Origin: Minisyncoccota bacterium
Lineage (GTDB): Bacteria > Patescibacteriota > Minisyncoccia > Phycocordibacterales > UBA9973
Assembly: GCA_018061035.1 (NCBI GenBank)
Contig: JAGOUX010000005.1
Coordinates: 1 to 53,136 of the forward strand
Length of the DNA stretch: 53,136 bases
Direction: 5' to 3'
Shown here: positions 40,717-49,605 of the stretch, piece after piece
Layout: each line of letters begins with the position of its first letter
Numbering within the stretch: position 1 is the first letter of the stretch
Translations under genes and position numbers: made by a program
Notes under the pieces: model-generated
Database searches by the model: none
Told to the model about the DNA's origin: nothing
What the model saw: the letters and a program-made list of their open reading frames with translations, nothing else

Positions 40717-42279
40717 TTATAAATTCACCTTTGGGCGATATTGAATGGCCTCCAGAATATGATTGGCTTTTACATCTTCCGAATTCTCGAGGTCTGCAAT
40801 AGTACGAGCGATTTTGATGACTCTATGGTATGCACGGGCAGATAGTGCCAATCTCTCAGCACTATCGTCTAGGAGTTTACGAACGCTATCCTCAAGCTTT
40901 ACCAAAAGAGAAAGATCTTTTACATTCATTTCACTATTGGTATTAATCTTATGGTCTAAATTTTTAAACCTATCATGTTGTCTGGCTCGAGCTTTCAATA
41001 CTCTACTTCTAACATACTCACTTTTCTCTCCGTCCCCTTCTCCACTCAACTTTTTATAATCAATATTGCCCACAGAAACCCACAGATCCACTCTGTCCAT
41101 AATAGGTCCCGATAGCTTACGTTTATATCGATCGATGTCTCCAGGTTTACATATGCAAGCCTTTTGTTTATTGCCCAAATTACCACACGGGCATGGATTC
41201 ATAGCAGCGACTAAAATAAAATTGGAAGGAAAAATTGCCGAACCTCGGGCTCGAGAAATAGAAACTATATTATCTTCGAGAGGCTGACGCAGAGATTCGA
41301 TAACCCTTTTCTCAAATTCTGGAAACTCGTCTAGGAATAATACTCCACGGTGTGCCATGGTCACTTCACCTGGCTTGGGAATAGCACCTCCGCCAATAAT
41401 AGAAACATAAGATGAAGTATGGTGGGGAGCTCGAAATGGTGGAGAAGACACAAGCTCTCCTTTAGTTGTGCCGGCTACAGAATGTATACCAGTAATTTCT
41501 AGAACTTCTGCTATATTTAGGTCTGGGAGTAACTCGGAAAACGCTCTTGCGAGCATAGTCTTGCCCGTGCCAGGTGGCCCGTACATGGCGATATTGTGTC
41601 CTCCAGCTGCTGCGATTTCGAGCCCCCTTTTAGCACCTTCTTGCCCACGAATATCCGAAAAGTTTGAACTTTTTATTTCTTTTTTATAAATTACTTCTGT
41701 TTTTGGTTGCACTCTCAGTATAGTCTCTTTTGAATTCCGTGAAGGACTGTCCTTCACGGAATTAATATTCAAATGTTCCACTATTTCCTTTAGACTACAT
41801 ACTCCAAATACTTTTATGTCCTCGACCAAGGCAGCTTCCTCGGCATTTTCTACTGGAACATATATCTCCTCAAAACCCATCTTCTTGGCTTCTTGTGCCA
41901 AAGGCAAAGCTCCACGAATTCGTCTAAGGCTTCCGTCAAGTCCAAGCTCACCCAAGAATAACTTCTTTTCTGAGTCAAATTCTATATCACGACAGGCGAG
42001 CATATACGAAAGCGCTATAGCCAAGTCAAAAAACGGTCCTTCTTTTTTCAGGTCTGCGGGTGAAAGTGAGACGATAATCTTTTGATTTTTTGATTTAGGT
42101 GACTGAAAGCCAGAATTCTTTATGGCCGAGCTTACTCTATCTTTGGACTCATCTACAGCTTTGTCTGGCAAGCCAACAATATTAAATGCATGAAGCCCCT
42201 TCGAGAGATCAACTTCGATTGTTACAATTTGTCCCGATAATAAATTTACCTGTGCAGAGTAAACTTTTGCGAAAGACAT
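40717..42279 (-). CDS. YifB/ComM-family Mg-chelatase-like AAA+ ATPase
   Basis: A 520-aa protein with an N-terminal Lon-protease-like ChlI domain (1-170), a linker, an AAA+ core with Walker A G234-P-P-G-T-G-K-T241 and Walker B V-L-F-L-D-E-F, a four-cysteine segment (C-P-C-G ... C-I-C), and the C-terminal Mg-chelatase domain. ComM-type members are helicases that promote branch migration during natural transformation, which fits comEC and the pilus genes here. A 31-nt palindrome encodes residues 173-183 in the linker. Confidence 0.93.
   Translation of the reverse strand: MSFAKVYSAQVNLLSGQIVTIEVDLSKGLHAFNIVGLPDKAVDESKDRVSSAIKNSGFQSPKSKNQKIIVSLSPADLKKEGPFFDLAIALSYMLACRDIEFDSEKKLFLGELGLDGSLRRIRGALPLAQEAKKMGFEEIYVPVENAEEAALVEDIKVFGVCSLKEIVEHLNINSVKDSPSRNSKETILRVQPKTEVIYKKEIKSSNFSDIRGQEGAKRGLEIAAAGGHNIAMYGPPGTGKTMLARAFSELLPDLNIAEVLEITGIHSVAGTTKGELVSSPPFRAPHHTSSYVSIIGGGAIPKPGEVTMAHRGVLFLDEFPEFEKRVIESLRQPLEDNIVSISRARGSAIFPSNFILVAAMNPCPCGNLGNKQKACICKPGDIDRYKRKLSGPIMDRVDLWVSVGNIDYKKLSGEGDGEKSEYVRSRVLKARARQHDRFKNLDHKINTNSEMNVKDLSLLVKLEDSVRKLLDDSAERLALSARAYHRVIKIARTIADLENSEDVKANHILEAIQYRPKVNL
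41733..41763. repeat. Palindromic element copy 3, inside yifB
   Basis: Perfect 15-bp arms AATTCCGTGAAGGAC and GTCCTTCACGGAATT around one base. It is the longest of the three copies with the AAGGACAGTCCTT core; here the core starts at codon position 1. It encodes a polar linker (N-S-V-K-D-S-P-S-R-N-S) between two domains. Confidence 0.75.
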
Positions 42280-42315
42280 AAGATTGTGACTACTTATTTG
42301 TAATTTTCCTAAAAT

Positions 42316-42672
42316 CTAACTTTCAAGGTGTTTTTTGCAAGTCCGAGCTGCTGGGTTTGCCTGAAGTCTAGCTTGTTCGATGTCCTTTTTGCATACCTCG
42401 CATTTTCCAAAAGACTCTTTGCTGATACCTCGAAGTGCTCTAAGAATGCTATTCAATCGAGGCCCCAAGGCACTAATCATAGAACTACGAGACTCGAAAT
42501 TCTCAAACCGGTCCGCAAGATCATTTTGATCTGTTTCTTTGAAATCGGTCTTTTCAGGAGTAGCTTCCCACTCTCCTGTCTCGGTATTTAGTGTTCCCAG
42601 ACCTCCCATCTCTTCCATAAGTACGTCCTTCTCTTTCTCTAATTTTTCTTTTATTTTTTTCTTGTCTATCAT
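42316..42672 (-). CDS. DksA/TraR-family zinc-finger protein
   Basis: A 118-aa protein with an N-terminal coiled coil (1-80) and a C-terminal zinc-finger segment containing C91-x2-C94 and C112-x2-H115, the DksA/TraR pattern with one Cys replaced by His. DksA-type proteins enter the RNA polymerase secondary channel and alter promoter response, often with ppGpp. The acidic tip residues cannot be assigned with certainty. It is a monocistronic-looking gene upstream of yifB. Confidence 0.85.
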   Translation of the reverse strand: MIDKKKIKEKLEKEKDVLMEEMGGLGTLNTETGEWEATPEKTDFKETDQNDLADRFENFESRSSMISALGPRLNSILRALRGISKESFGKCEVCKKDIEQARLQANPAARTCKKHLES

Positions 42673-42802
42673 AGCAGTCTTTTTTAAATTAATAATATAT
42701 AGTGTAGCGTCTCAGAAAATACAAACAGAAAACAACAGGTACTCAAATGATAGCACGTTTAATTATAATGGCAATTAGGCAATAAAGTGATAAAATGTAC
42801 TC

Positions 42803-42937
42803 ATGGACACCAAATCTAAGATATTGCTAGGCATCTTTCTCTTAATTATTGCAGGGTCGATATTTCTAACCTATAAAAGATCGTTTATCGACCAAAATTT
42901 TGAGATTAATAATGAGGAAATAGAAAATATATCATAA
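42803..42937 (+). CDS. 44-aa single-pass membrane peptide
   Basis: An ORF of 44 codons: a short lysine-containing start, a membrane span of about 16 residues (residues 7-23), then an acidic, asparagine-rich tail. A TAAAAT box lies 6 nt before the ATG, the leaderless arrangement seen at larger genes, which supports expression. It ends 4 nt before the transporter gene and probably leads that transcript. No function can be assigned. Confidence 0.55.
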   Translation: MDTKSKILLGIFLLIIAGSIFLTYKRSFIDQNFEINNEEIENIS

Positions 42938-42941
42938 TTAT

Positions 42942-43874
42942 ATGTCCAATTGGTTTCTAATCGCCCTCATAGCACCTATCTTGTGGAGTATCGTAAACCA
43001 CATCGATAAATACATGCTATCCAAATACCTCAAGGATCGTGGAGTTGGGGCTCTTCTTATTTTTTCAGCCCTGGCGTCAGTGGTTATTTTGCCTTTTATT
43101 GCGTATTTTTATCACAATGAAATATTTAGTATCTCAATAAATGATTTTTGGATGCTTATATTAATCGGACTTTTGAGCGCTGGGGCGTTTTTCTTCTATC
43201 TGAAAGGTATGGATGCAGAAGAAGCAACTATTGTGATTCCACTTTTTCAATTGGTCCCAGTGTTTGGGTATTTTTTAGGTTATTTTATCCTAAAAGAAAC
43301 CCTAAGTACTCAACAAATATTTTCATCGCTATTGATTATATCGGGTATTGTAATTTTGGCTTTAGAAATAGATACTGACAACAAAGTCACCCTAAAGACA
43401 AAAGTTCTCGCTATGGTATCGATATCGTCATTTTTGTTTGCCCTACATGATACATTATTTAAAAAAGTTGCTATCGTAGAAAGTTTTTGGGTGTCTGTCT
43501 TCTGGCAATATGCCAGTCTTACGATTTTTGGCATTTTAGCTTTGATATTTATAAGAAAATTTCGTAATGATTTCCTATCTATGTTTAAAAACATTGGTGG
43601 CAAGGTCTTGTCTCTAAACATAGTAAGCGAACTCTTGTACATTTTCGGAAATCTGACAAACAACTTTGCTACACTGATGGCTCCTGTAGCCGTAGTCCTC
43701 GTTGTTAGTAGCTACCAACCTCTATTTGTATTTATTGGAGGTGTCTTTCTAACCATATTTTTGCCTCACATTTCAATGGAAAAAATATCTGCCAAACACC
43801 TAATACATAAAATTATTTCAATAATAATCATCATAATCGGAAGCTACTTTTTGTATGCATCTTCCAATTATTAA
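42942..43874 (+). CDS. EamA/DMT-family transporter
   Basis: A 310-aa integral membrane protein with about ten hydrophobic helices in two halves, the arrangement of the drug/metabolite transporter superfamily. The glutamate-containing L-K-E-T-L-S motif at the end of the first half is typical of EamA proteins. The substrate is unknown. It lies between a small membrane peptide and an orphan histidine kinase on the same strand. Confidence 0.85.
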   Translation: MSNWFLIALIAPILWSIVNHIDKYMLSKYLKDRGVGALLIFSALASVVILPFIAYFYHNEIFSISINDFWMLILIGLLSAGAFFFYLKGMDAEEATIVIPLFQLVPVFGYFLGYFILKETLSTQQIFSSLLIISGIVILALEIDTDNKVTLKTKVLAMVSISSFLFALHDTLFKKVAIVESFWVSVFWQYASLTIFGILALIFIRKFRNDFLSMFKNIGGKVLSLNIVSELLYIFGNLTNNFATLMAPVAVVLVVSSYQPLFVFIGGVFLTIFLPHISMEKISAKHLIHKIISIIIIIIGSYFLYASSNY

Positions 43875-43896
43875 ATTTTAAATGTAATATAGTATT

Positions 43897-45522
43897 ATGA
43901 TTGAATTCTGCCCGTGGGAAAGTGCTCAAAATTTTTTGTACTCTAGCAATGTGCCGACTCTTTTCTTTTACTCTCATATTCCTGCAGTTGTTGCAGCTCT
44001 TTTTGTAGGCTTCTGGGTTTTCTTCAAAAACAAAAAATCAGGAATCGGGATCGTTCTTTTGGCTATCACTGTAATTTTCTCTTTATGGTCTATTTTTGAT
44101 CTAATCTTATGGGCAACCAACAATCCAAAGGTAGTCATGTTCTTCTGGTCAATGCAAATCCTTATCGAACCGCTCATATATCTGCTTGGGTTTGGATTGG
44201 CTTATCTATTCATTAGAAATAAAGGCTTAAGCTTTAGAGCTCAACTAATGGGATTTCTTGCCTATGCGCCCATACCTATATTATTGGCGACTACATACAA
44301 TCTAATAGGTGTAAATTTATCAGATTGTACTGCCATCGAAGGTATTATCGCTCGATATTTTACTTATATCATAGAAATAATTTTCATCATTTTTATCTTA
44401 GTAACGATGGACCGAGAGTACAGGATGGACACTTCGGTTGATCGAAGAAAAGAAATCATAACCTTTGCCTTAGGTATGATAGTTTTCCTGCTAGCTTTCT
44501 CATGGGGAAATTTAATAGGTAGTTTTACTGAAAACTGGAATATTGCCCAAGCAGGATTGATCGGCATGCCTATTTTTGTTGGGTTCTTGGCTTATGTGAT
44601 TGTTAAATTTCACAGCTTCAATGTGAAGCTGTTTGGAGCACAAGCTTTGGTACTGGGAATAGTCATTTTGGTTGGATCCCAATTCTTCTTTATTGAAGTA
44701 TTTATAAATAAAGTTTTAAATAGTGCTACGTTTATAGTTGTAGTTATTTTTGGTTATCTATTAATTAGCTCAGTAAAGAAAGAGGTAAAACAAAGAGAAG
44801 AGCTGCAAAAATTAAACATTGAGTTACAAGCATTGATCAAACAAAGAGAAAGTCTTATGCACCTGATTAACCATAAGGTCAAAGGTTCTTTCACTCATTC
44901 CAAATATGTCTTTGCCGGAATGCTGGATGGTACTTTCGGAGAAATTAACGATGAAGTAAAACGTCGGGCGGAGCAAGGACTTGAAGCCAATGATACTGGT
45001 ATCAAAACTATTGATTTGGTACTAAATGCGGCTAATATGCAAAAAGGAGTTATAAAATACGACATGAAACAAGTAGACTTTAAAGAGATTGTTTCTAGTG
45101 TCATTGCTGATAAGAAAATTCCTGCAGAAAATAAAAATTTGGTGATCAGTACAACGATTGTGCCTGGAAACTATCACGCTTTGGGTGATGCATTTTGGCT
45201 TAAAGAGGCAGTAAATAATCTACTTGAGAACTCAATTAAATACACAAAAAAAGGTAGCATCGATACAAATCTAGAAGCTAAAGATGGAAAAATCTTACTC
45301 ACAGTTAAAGACACTGGAGTTGGTATTACTGAAGAAGACAAAAAGAATCTATTTACTGAAGGTGGACGAGGCAAGGACTCAGTCAAAGTAAATGTAGACT
45401 CTACTGGATACGGCCTGTATTCAGTAAAACTAATTGTCGAAGCTCACAAAGGCAGAGTTTGGGCAAAATCAGAAGGAGCAGAAAAAGGCTCTCAATTTTA
45501 TATCGAACTTCCTCAGATATAA
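43897..45522 (+). CDS. Sensor histidine kinase with multi-pass membrane input domain
   Basis: A 541-aa kinase. The N-terminal region (about 20-295) has eight or so membrane helices and no large periplasmic domain, suggesting detection within or at the membrane. A short coiled coil leads to the dimerisation/phosphoacceptor region with H326 in an L-I-N-H-K-V-K-G context, and a HATPase domain (about 400-541) with N-N-L-L-E-N-S and D-T-G-V-G-I. No response regulator lies nearby, so it is an orphan here. TAATAT lies 6 nt before the ATG. Confidence 0.88.
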   Translation: MIEFCPWESAQNFLYSSNVPTLFFYSHIPAVVAALFVGFWVFFKNKKSGIGIVLLAITVIFSLWSIFDLILWATNNPKVVMFFWSMQILIEPLIYLLGFGLAYLFIRNKGLSFRAQLMGFLAYAPIPILLATTYNLIGVNLSDCTAIEGIIARYFTYIIEIIFIIFILVTMDREYRMDTSVDRRKEIITFALGMIVFLLAFSWGNLIGSFTENWNIAQAGLIGMPIFVGFLAYVIVKFHSFNVKLFGAQALVLGIVILVGSQFFFIEVFINKVLNSATFIVVVIFGYLLISSVKKEVKQREELQKLNIELQALIKQRESLMHLINHKVKGSFTHSKYVFAGMLDGTFGEINDEVKRRAEQGLEANDTGIKTIDLVLNAANMQKGVIKYDMKQVDFKEIVSSVIADKKIPAENKNLVISTTIVPGNYHALGDAFWLKEAVNNLLENSIKYTKKGSIDTNLEAKDGKILLTVKDTGVGITEEDKKNLFTEGGRGKDSVKVNVDSTGYGLYSVKLIVEAHKGRVWAKSEGAEKGSQFYIELPQI

Positions 45523-45526
45523 ATAT

Positions 45527-46375
45527 TTATTTCTTTATCTGACTACTCAACAATCGAAGCATTATCTCTCTTACCGCCGTACTGGTATTGGCTATCACTA
45601 CTGAATTTTCATCTATATATACATACATCAGAGAGATATCACCATCTTTGGTATAAAGCACACGTGCATTCTTATTTTCAATAATCGCGTCTTCAAAGGC
45701 TTCAGTGAGCAAGTATTTATTTTCGGCAGTGATTGATTGCCCGAAAAAAGCATGTAGGTCAGAAAACATTTCTGTTTCCCACAATTGAAGAGGCTTGAAT
45801 ATATCCATACTTGAACTAGTCTTGAGCAAAAGGAAGAAATCTCGCTTTTGATTATTGGCCATACCCATTAGAAAGTTGTCACTAATCAAAGCATTACTAC
45901 CCGGCACAAAATTAGATTTTGTAAGTTCAATAAATCTACGTAGTCCTACAATTACTTTATTTTCTGTAAGATAAATACCTTCTACTCCCCCGATCTTGAG
46001 AGTAGATGAATTAAGCTCATTTAAAACACTTGAAAATATTTGATCCTTATTCAACCCAGAAATTTCAAGATAGAAACTTTTGTCATTGAATATCAGCTCT
46101 TTTGCAGGCTCTACTACTGGTATAGCGTTATTGGATTTACGTAAAACAAAAAACCCAAGTGTTCCCAGAGCTAAGAGTATCAAAAAGATGCCCAAGTATA
46201 GATAGAACTTGTTCTTTCGAGTCTCAGGAGAGGAGTTTCGTTTTTGGAATTCTTTTTCTTCCTCATCATGAATGATTTTTTTGATTAAACCCGCTTGGTC
46301 GCCCTCAATTACCTTCGCCATGTCTTCCGCGTAGGTAGATACTGATTGACGTTTTACTGGGATTTTATTTTCCAT
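45527..46375 (-). CDS. Membrane protein of unknown function
   Basis: A 282-aa protein with a charged cytoplasmic segment (1-55), one membrane span (about 58-80) and an extracytoplasmic domain of 200 residues with mixed alpha/beta character and no cysteines. No motif is recognised. It follows pnp after 11 nt on the same strand and may share its transcript; it converges on the histidine kinase gene with a 4-nt gap. The topology resembles that of the protein at 31072. Confidence 0.7.
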   Translation of the reverse strand: MENKIPVKRQSVSTYAEDMAKVIEGDQAGLIKKIIHDEEEKEFQKRNSSPETRKNKFYLYLGIFLILLALGTLGFFVLRKSNNAIPVVEPAKELIFNDKSFYLEISGLNKDQIFSSVLNELNSSTLKIGGVEGIYLTENKVIVGLRRFIELTKSNFVPGSNALISDNFLMGMANNQKRDFFLLLKTSSSMDIFKPLQLWETEMFSDLHAFFGQSITAENKYLLTEAFEDAIIENKNARVLYTKDGDISLMYVYIDENSVVIANTSTAVREIMLRLLSSQIKK

Positions 46376-46386
46376 AATTTTTTAGT

Positions 46387-48501
46387 CTAAGCTTTCGGCT
46401 TGAAGAAGTCTTTGTCTGCTTCCTTTATCGACAAGCCCACCTTGCCTCGTTCACGATCAACATTGATCACCTTAACTGGCACAATCATTCCTTCTTTTAT
46501 TATATCTGATACGCGCTCAACACGAAATGGTGCAAGCTCGGAGATATGCACCATACCATCCTGGGAATCGTTGAGCCTTACGAATGCACCGAAGTCTGCA
46601 ATCTTTACTACTTCACCTTTGAGCATCTCACCCACTTCGAATTCATGAGTCATTTCTAGTACTATATCTCGTGCTTTTTCAGCAGAACCATCTTTACCAG
46701 TAAAGTATACTGTTCCATCATCCTCGATAGTAATCTCGGCTCCGGAACGCTCTTTAATATCCTTGATTGTCTTTCCACCTCCTCCGATAACCATACCGAT
46801 TTTCTCTGGATTGATTTTGATAATAAGTATCTTTGGTGCGTTAGGAGAAATATCAGTTCGAGGATTGGCGATCTCCTTCTCAATAGCATCGAGGATAGTG
46901 AGTCGAGCATTTTTGGATTGACGCATAGCCTCACCCAAAATACGCACTGGCACACCATCTACTTTCACATCGAGCTGAATAGCAGTGACCCCAGTACGAC
47001 TTCCTGCAATTTTAAAATCCATATCTCCATGATGATCTTCTGGTCCTTGGATGTCGGTTAGTATTTTGTATTTACTTTCAGACTCATACATAAGCCCCAT
47101 AGCTATACCAGCCACAGGTGCGAGTATAGGTACGCCACCATCCATGAGGGCGAGTGTCGTAGCGCAGATTGAAGCCTGAGAAGTAGAACCATTCGATGCC
47201 ATCGATTCAGAAACCACGCGCATAGTGTATGGGAAATTTATTGCTGATGGTAGAACCATTGCCACTGCTTTCTCGGCGAGAGCACCATGTCCTACTTCTC
47301 GTCTGTTGGTAAATCCAGCTCGTCCGACTTCTCCCGCAGAATATGGTGGGAAGTTGTAATGATGCATAAATCTCTTTTCGACTTTTTGCTGTAGTCCATC
47401 TACGAGAAGTTTATCTTCTGGTCCACCAAGTGTTAACACAGAAAGTACGTGTGTTCCACCGCGATAAAAAATTCCTGATCCGTGAAGCACTCTGGATACT
47501 CCCCCAGCTTGGGCATACAGATCTCGCACTTCATCCATGTTTCGTCCATCAGCACGCTTGTCTTCTTCTATAGCTTTTTTATGAAGAATATCATTTTCAG
47601 TATCATCAAATAAATGATCCTCGGCCGCAAAGCTCTTACGCTCTGGATAAGTGTCCTTTACCATTTTATTCCAAACACTATGAAGAGCATCTATCTTGGC
47701 TTTGCCTGCTCCTGCAAATATCGCATCAGTCATCTGAGGCAATATTTGTTCGTTGAAAAGTGCGAGGGATTGAGGATCGAGAACATCTTTATCGATGACT
47801 CTTTTTTCCTTACCAATTTCTGCCACGATACTCTTTTGCCAATTTTCGAGCTTGGTAATTTCTGCACTTGCTTGTGTGAGTGCTGTTTCGAGTTCGGCTT
47901 CTGTACTCTGATGAGCACATGCTTCGATCATGTTGATGTTGCCATCCTTACCACAAACAGTTAGATCAAATTTGTATTTATCATCATTGTCGCGCAAAGT
48001 GTACGACGGATTTACTTTGAGAGTATCGTCATCGTACTTACCAATGCGCACACAACCTACTGGACCCGCCCAAGGAATATTCGAGACAGCGAGTGCGAGG
48101 GAGGCCGCGTTTACTGCAAGTATCACAGGATCATTATCGTCGACTGCAATTACAGTGACAATCACTTGCACTGCATGACGAATAGACTGATCAAATAATG
48201 GCCGAAGAGTTCGATCGATTACTCGACTAGCAAGAATTCCATCCTCAGAAGGCTTTCCTTCTCGGTGTTGAAATCTTGAACCCAAGATTTTTCCTGCAGC
48301 ATAAAATTTCTCTACATAGTCCACGGTGAGATTAAACCAACCCAATCCATCTTGGCTATCTTTGGACATTACTACATTGGCCATGACTACTGTCTCTCCA
48401 TACTTAAGCATTACAGACCCATGTGCTTGATCTGCTAAATCAGTAAAAACGGCGGTCAAAGTTTTGCCACCTATCTCTAAACTATATTCTTTCTTTTGCA
48501 T
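46387..48501 (-). CDS. pnp: Polyribonucleotide nucleotidyltransferase
   Basis: A 704-aa phosphorolytic 3'-5' exoribonuclease. Two RNase PH domains (about 10-140 and 315-540) flank an alpha-helical domain; a KH domain (about 555-615, G-M-V-I-G-G-G-G-K-T-I) and an S1 domain (620-695) follow. The active-site D-I-x-G-x-E-D-H-x-G-D-M-D-F-K segment is intact. It acts in mRNA decay with RNase Y. A hairpin leader precedes it and the rpsO gene lies upstream, as in many bacteria. Confidence 0.97.
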   Translation of the reverse strand: MQKKEYSLEIGGKTLTAVFTDLADQAHGSVMLKYGETVVMANVVMSKDSQDGLGWFNLTVDYVEKFYAAGKILGSRFQHREGKPSEDGILASRVIDRTLRPLFDQSIRHAVQVIVTVIAVDDNDPVILAVNAASLALAVSNIPWAGPVGCVRIGKYDDDTLKVNPSYTLRDNDDKYKFDLTVCGKDGNINMIEACAHQSTEAELETALTQASAEITKLENWQKSIVAEIGKEKRVIDKDVLDPQSLALFNEQILPQMTDAIFAGAGKAKIDALHSVWNKMVKDTYPERKSFAAEDHLFDDTENDILHKKAIEEDKRADGRNMDEVRDLYAQAGGVSRVLHGSGIFYRGGTHVLSVLTLGGPEDKLLVDGLQQKVEKRFMHHYNFPPYSAGEVGRAGFTNRREVGHGALAEKAVAMVLPSAINFPYTMRVVSESMASNGSTSQASICATTLALMDGGVPILAPVAGIAMGLMYESESKYKILTDIQGPEDHHGDMDFKIAGSRTGVTAIQLDVKVDGVPVRILGEAMRQSKNARLTILDAIEKEIANPRTDISPNAPKILIIKINPEKIGMVIGGGGKTIKDIKERSGAEITIEDDGTVYFTGKDGSAEKARDIVLEMTHEFEVGEMLKGEVVKIADFGAFVRLNDSQDGMVHISELAPFRVERVSDIIKEGMIVPVKVINVDRERGKVGLSIKEADKDFFKPKA

Positions 48502-48517
48502 AAATTTTTTAGACTCC

Positions 48518-48584
48518 CCTTTAGAATAAAGTACTGTTTCACACCAAATAAATAACAGCGTGAGACATTATCTCTATCTAAAGG
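48518..48584 (-). promoter_or_regulatory. Hairpin leader of pnp
   Basis: On the minus strand CCTTTAGA (48577-48584) pairs perfectly with TCTAAAGG (48518-48525), enclosing about 50 nt with a weaker inner helix. It lies 17 nt before the pnp ATG. E. coli pnp is autoregulated through an RNase III-cleaved leader hairpin; a similar role is inference. Confidence 0.5.
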
Positions 48585-48655
48585 CGAACCTGATTAACTA
48601 ATAAATATATGATTATATTAGCATTTTTGAACAGAAAAACAAGAATTATACAGAG

Positions 48656-49165
48656 CTATTTTACTCCCATTAGATACTTGCGAGGATTGTCGGATAGATC
48701 GACAAAATCATCTACTGCTTCTCGAAGTTTTCCAGATGTTGATTTACCAAATGAAACAACTTCGACCTGCACTCCTATAGTCTGTAAGTATTCCACCAGA
48801 GGAATAAAATCACCATCTCCAGAGACGATAACTACCGAGTCCAATCGTGCTGACATCTTGATCGCATCCACAGCCAGACCCACATCCCAATCTGCCTTTT
48901 TGCTTCCACCTGCAAAAATTTGAAGGTCTTTGGTTTTGGTTTCAATTCCTAATTTTGCCAACGCTTCAAAAAAATTCTTCTCATCTCCTGCTTCTGTAGT
49001 GATGACATAAGCTACTGCTCGTACTAGTTTACGGCCAGCGACCGCATCTTTGAGCACTGCTCCAAAATTCACTCGTGCATTATATAAATTGCGGGCTGAG
49101 TGATAAAGATTCTGTGTGTCTATAAAAACTCCAACTCTCTGTTCCTTATGTTTGATTACTGTCAT
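48656..49165 (-). CDS. NYN/PIN-like domain protein (LabA/DUF88 type)
   Basis: A 169-aa protein of the NYN family, a PIN-like nuclease fold. The opening V-F-I-D16-T-Q-N-L, the D92/D94 region and V-S-G-D117-G-D119-F supply the expected acidic metal-binding residues. It probably acts on RNA. It lies between rpsO and pnp on the same strand, a setting that suits RNA metabolism. Confidence 0.88.
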   Translation of the reverse strand: MTVIKHKEQRVGVFIDTQNLYHSARNLYNARVNFGAVLKDAVAGRKLVRAVAYVITTEAGDEKNFFEALAKLGIETKTKDLQIFAGGSKKADWDVGLAVDAIKMSARLDSVVIVSGDGDFIPLVEYLQTIGVQVEVVSFGKSTSGKLREAVDDFVDLSDNPRKYLMGVK

Positions 49166-49218
49166 ATATAAAAATTACTTAAAAATATTAAAAATTAGCC
49201 TACCTAAAGTATAGCACT

Positions 49219-49246
49219 AAAAAGCAAAACCCCGCTTGTGCGGGAT
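49219..49246 (-). terminator. Intrinsic terminator of rpsO
   Basis: On the minus strand CCCGC and GCGGG pair around ACAA and run into GTTTTGCTTTTT, directly after the rpsO stop. Confidence 0.85.
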
Positions 49247-49510
49247 TTATGCGAGATCCATTTTCTTTACAAGTGCTGCGTATCGGGTCTTGTCTTTTCG
49301 TTCCAAATATTTCAAGTGAGTTCTTCGATCGGCTACCATCTTGATAAGTCCGCGTCGAGAGTGGTTATCTTTCTTGTGCTTTTTCAAATGCTTTGCTAAT
49401 TCGGAAATCTGAGTAGACAAAACTGCCACCTGCACCTCTGGGGAGCCTGTGTCTTTGTCATGAATCTGACTTTTCTTTATAACTGCTTGTTTTTTCTTTG
49501 TTGCTAACAT
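49247..49510 (-). CDS. rpsO: 30S ribosomal protein S15
   Basis: An 87-aa ribosomal protein binding 16S rRNA and nucleating the 30S platform. It shows the family's [10 protein letters not shown] segment, H[10 protein letters not shown] and the C-terminal K-T-R-Y region. The length is standard. It is followed by a strong terminator, so read-through into the NYN and pnp genes is limited. Confidence 0.97.
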   Translation of the reverse strand: MLATKKKQAVIKKSQIHDKDTGSPEVQVAVLSTQISELAKHLKKHKKDNHSRRGLIKMVADRRTHLKYLERKDKTRYAALVKKMDLA

Positions 49511-49605
49511 GACTTATATATTAGCATAAAAGACTTAAAAATGCAAGCCCTCAGCCTTAGTCAAATTTTATATCCTAATATTGTGCGACGTGGTAAAATT
49601 GGGGC

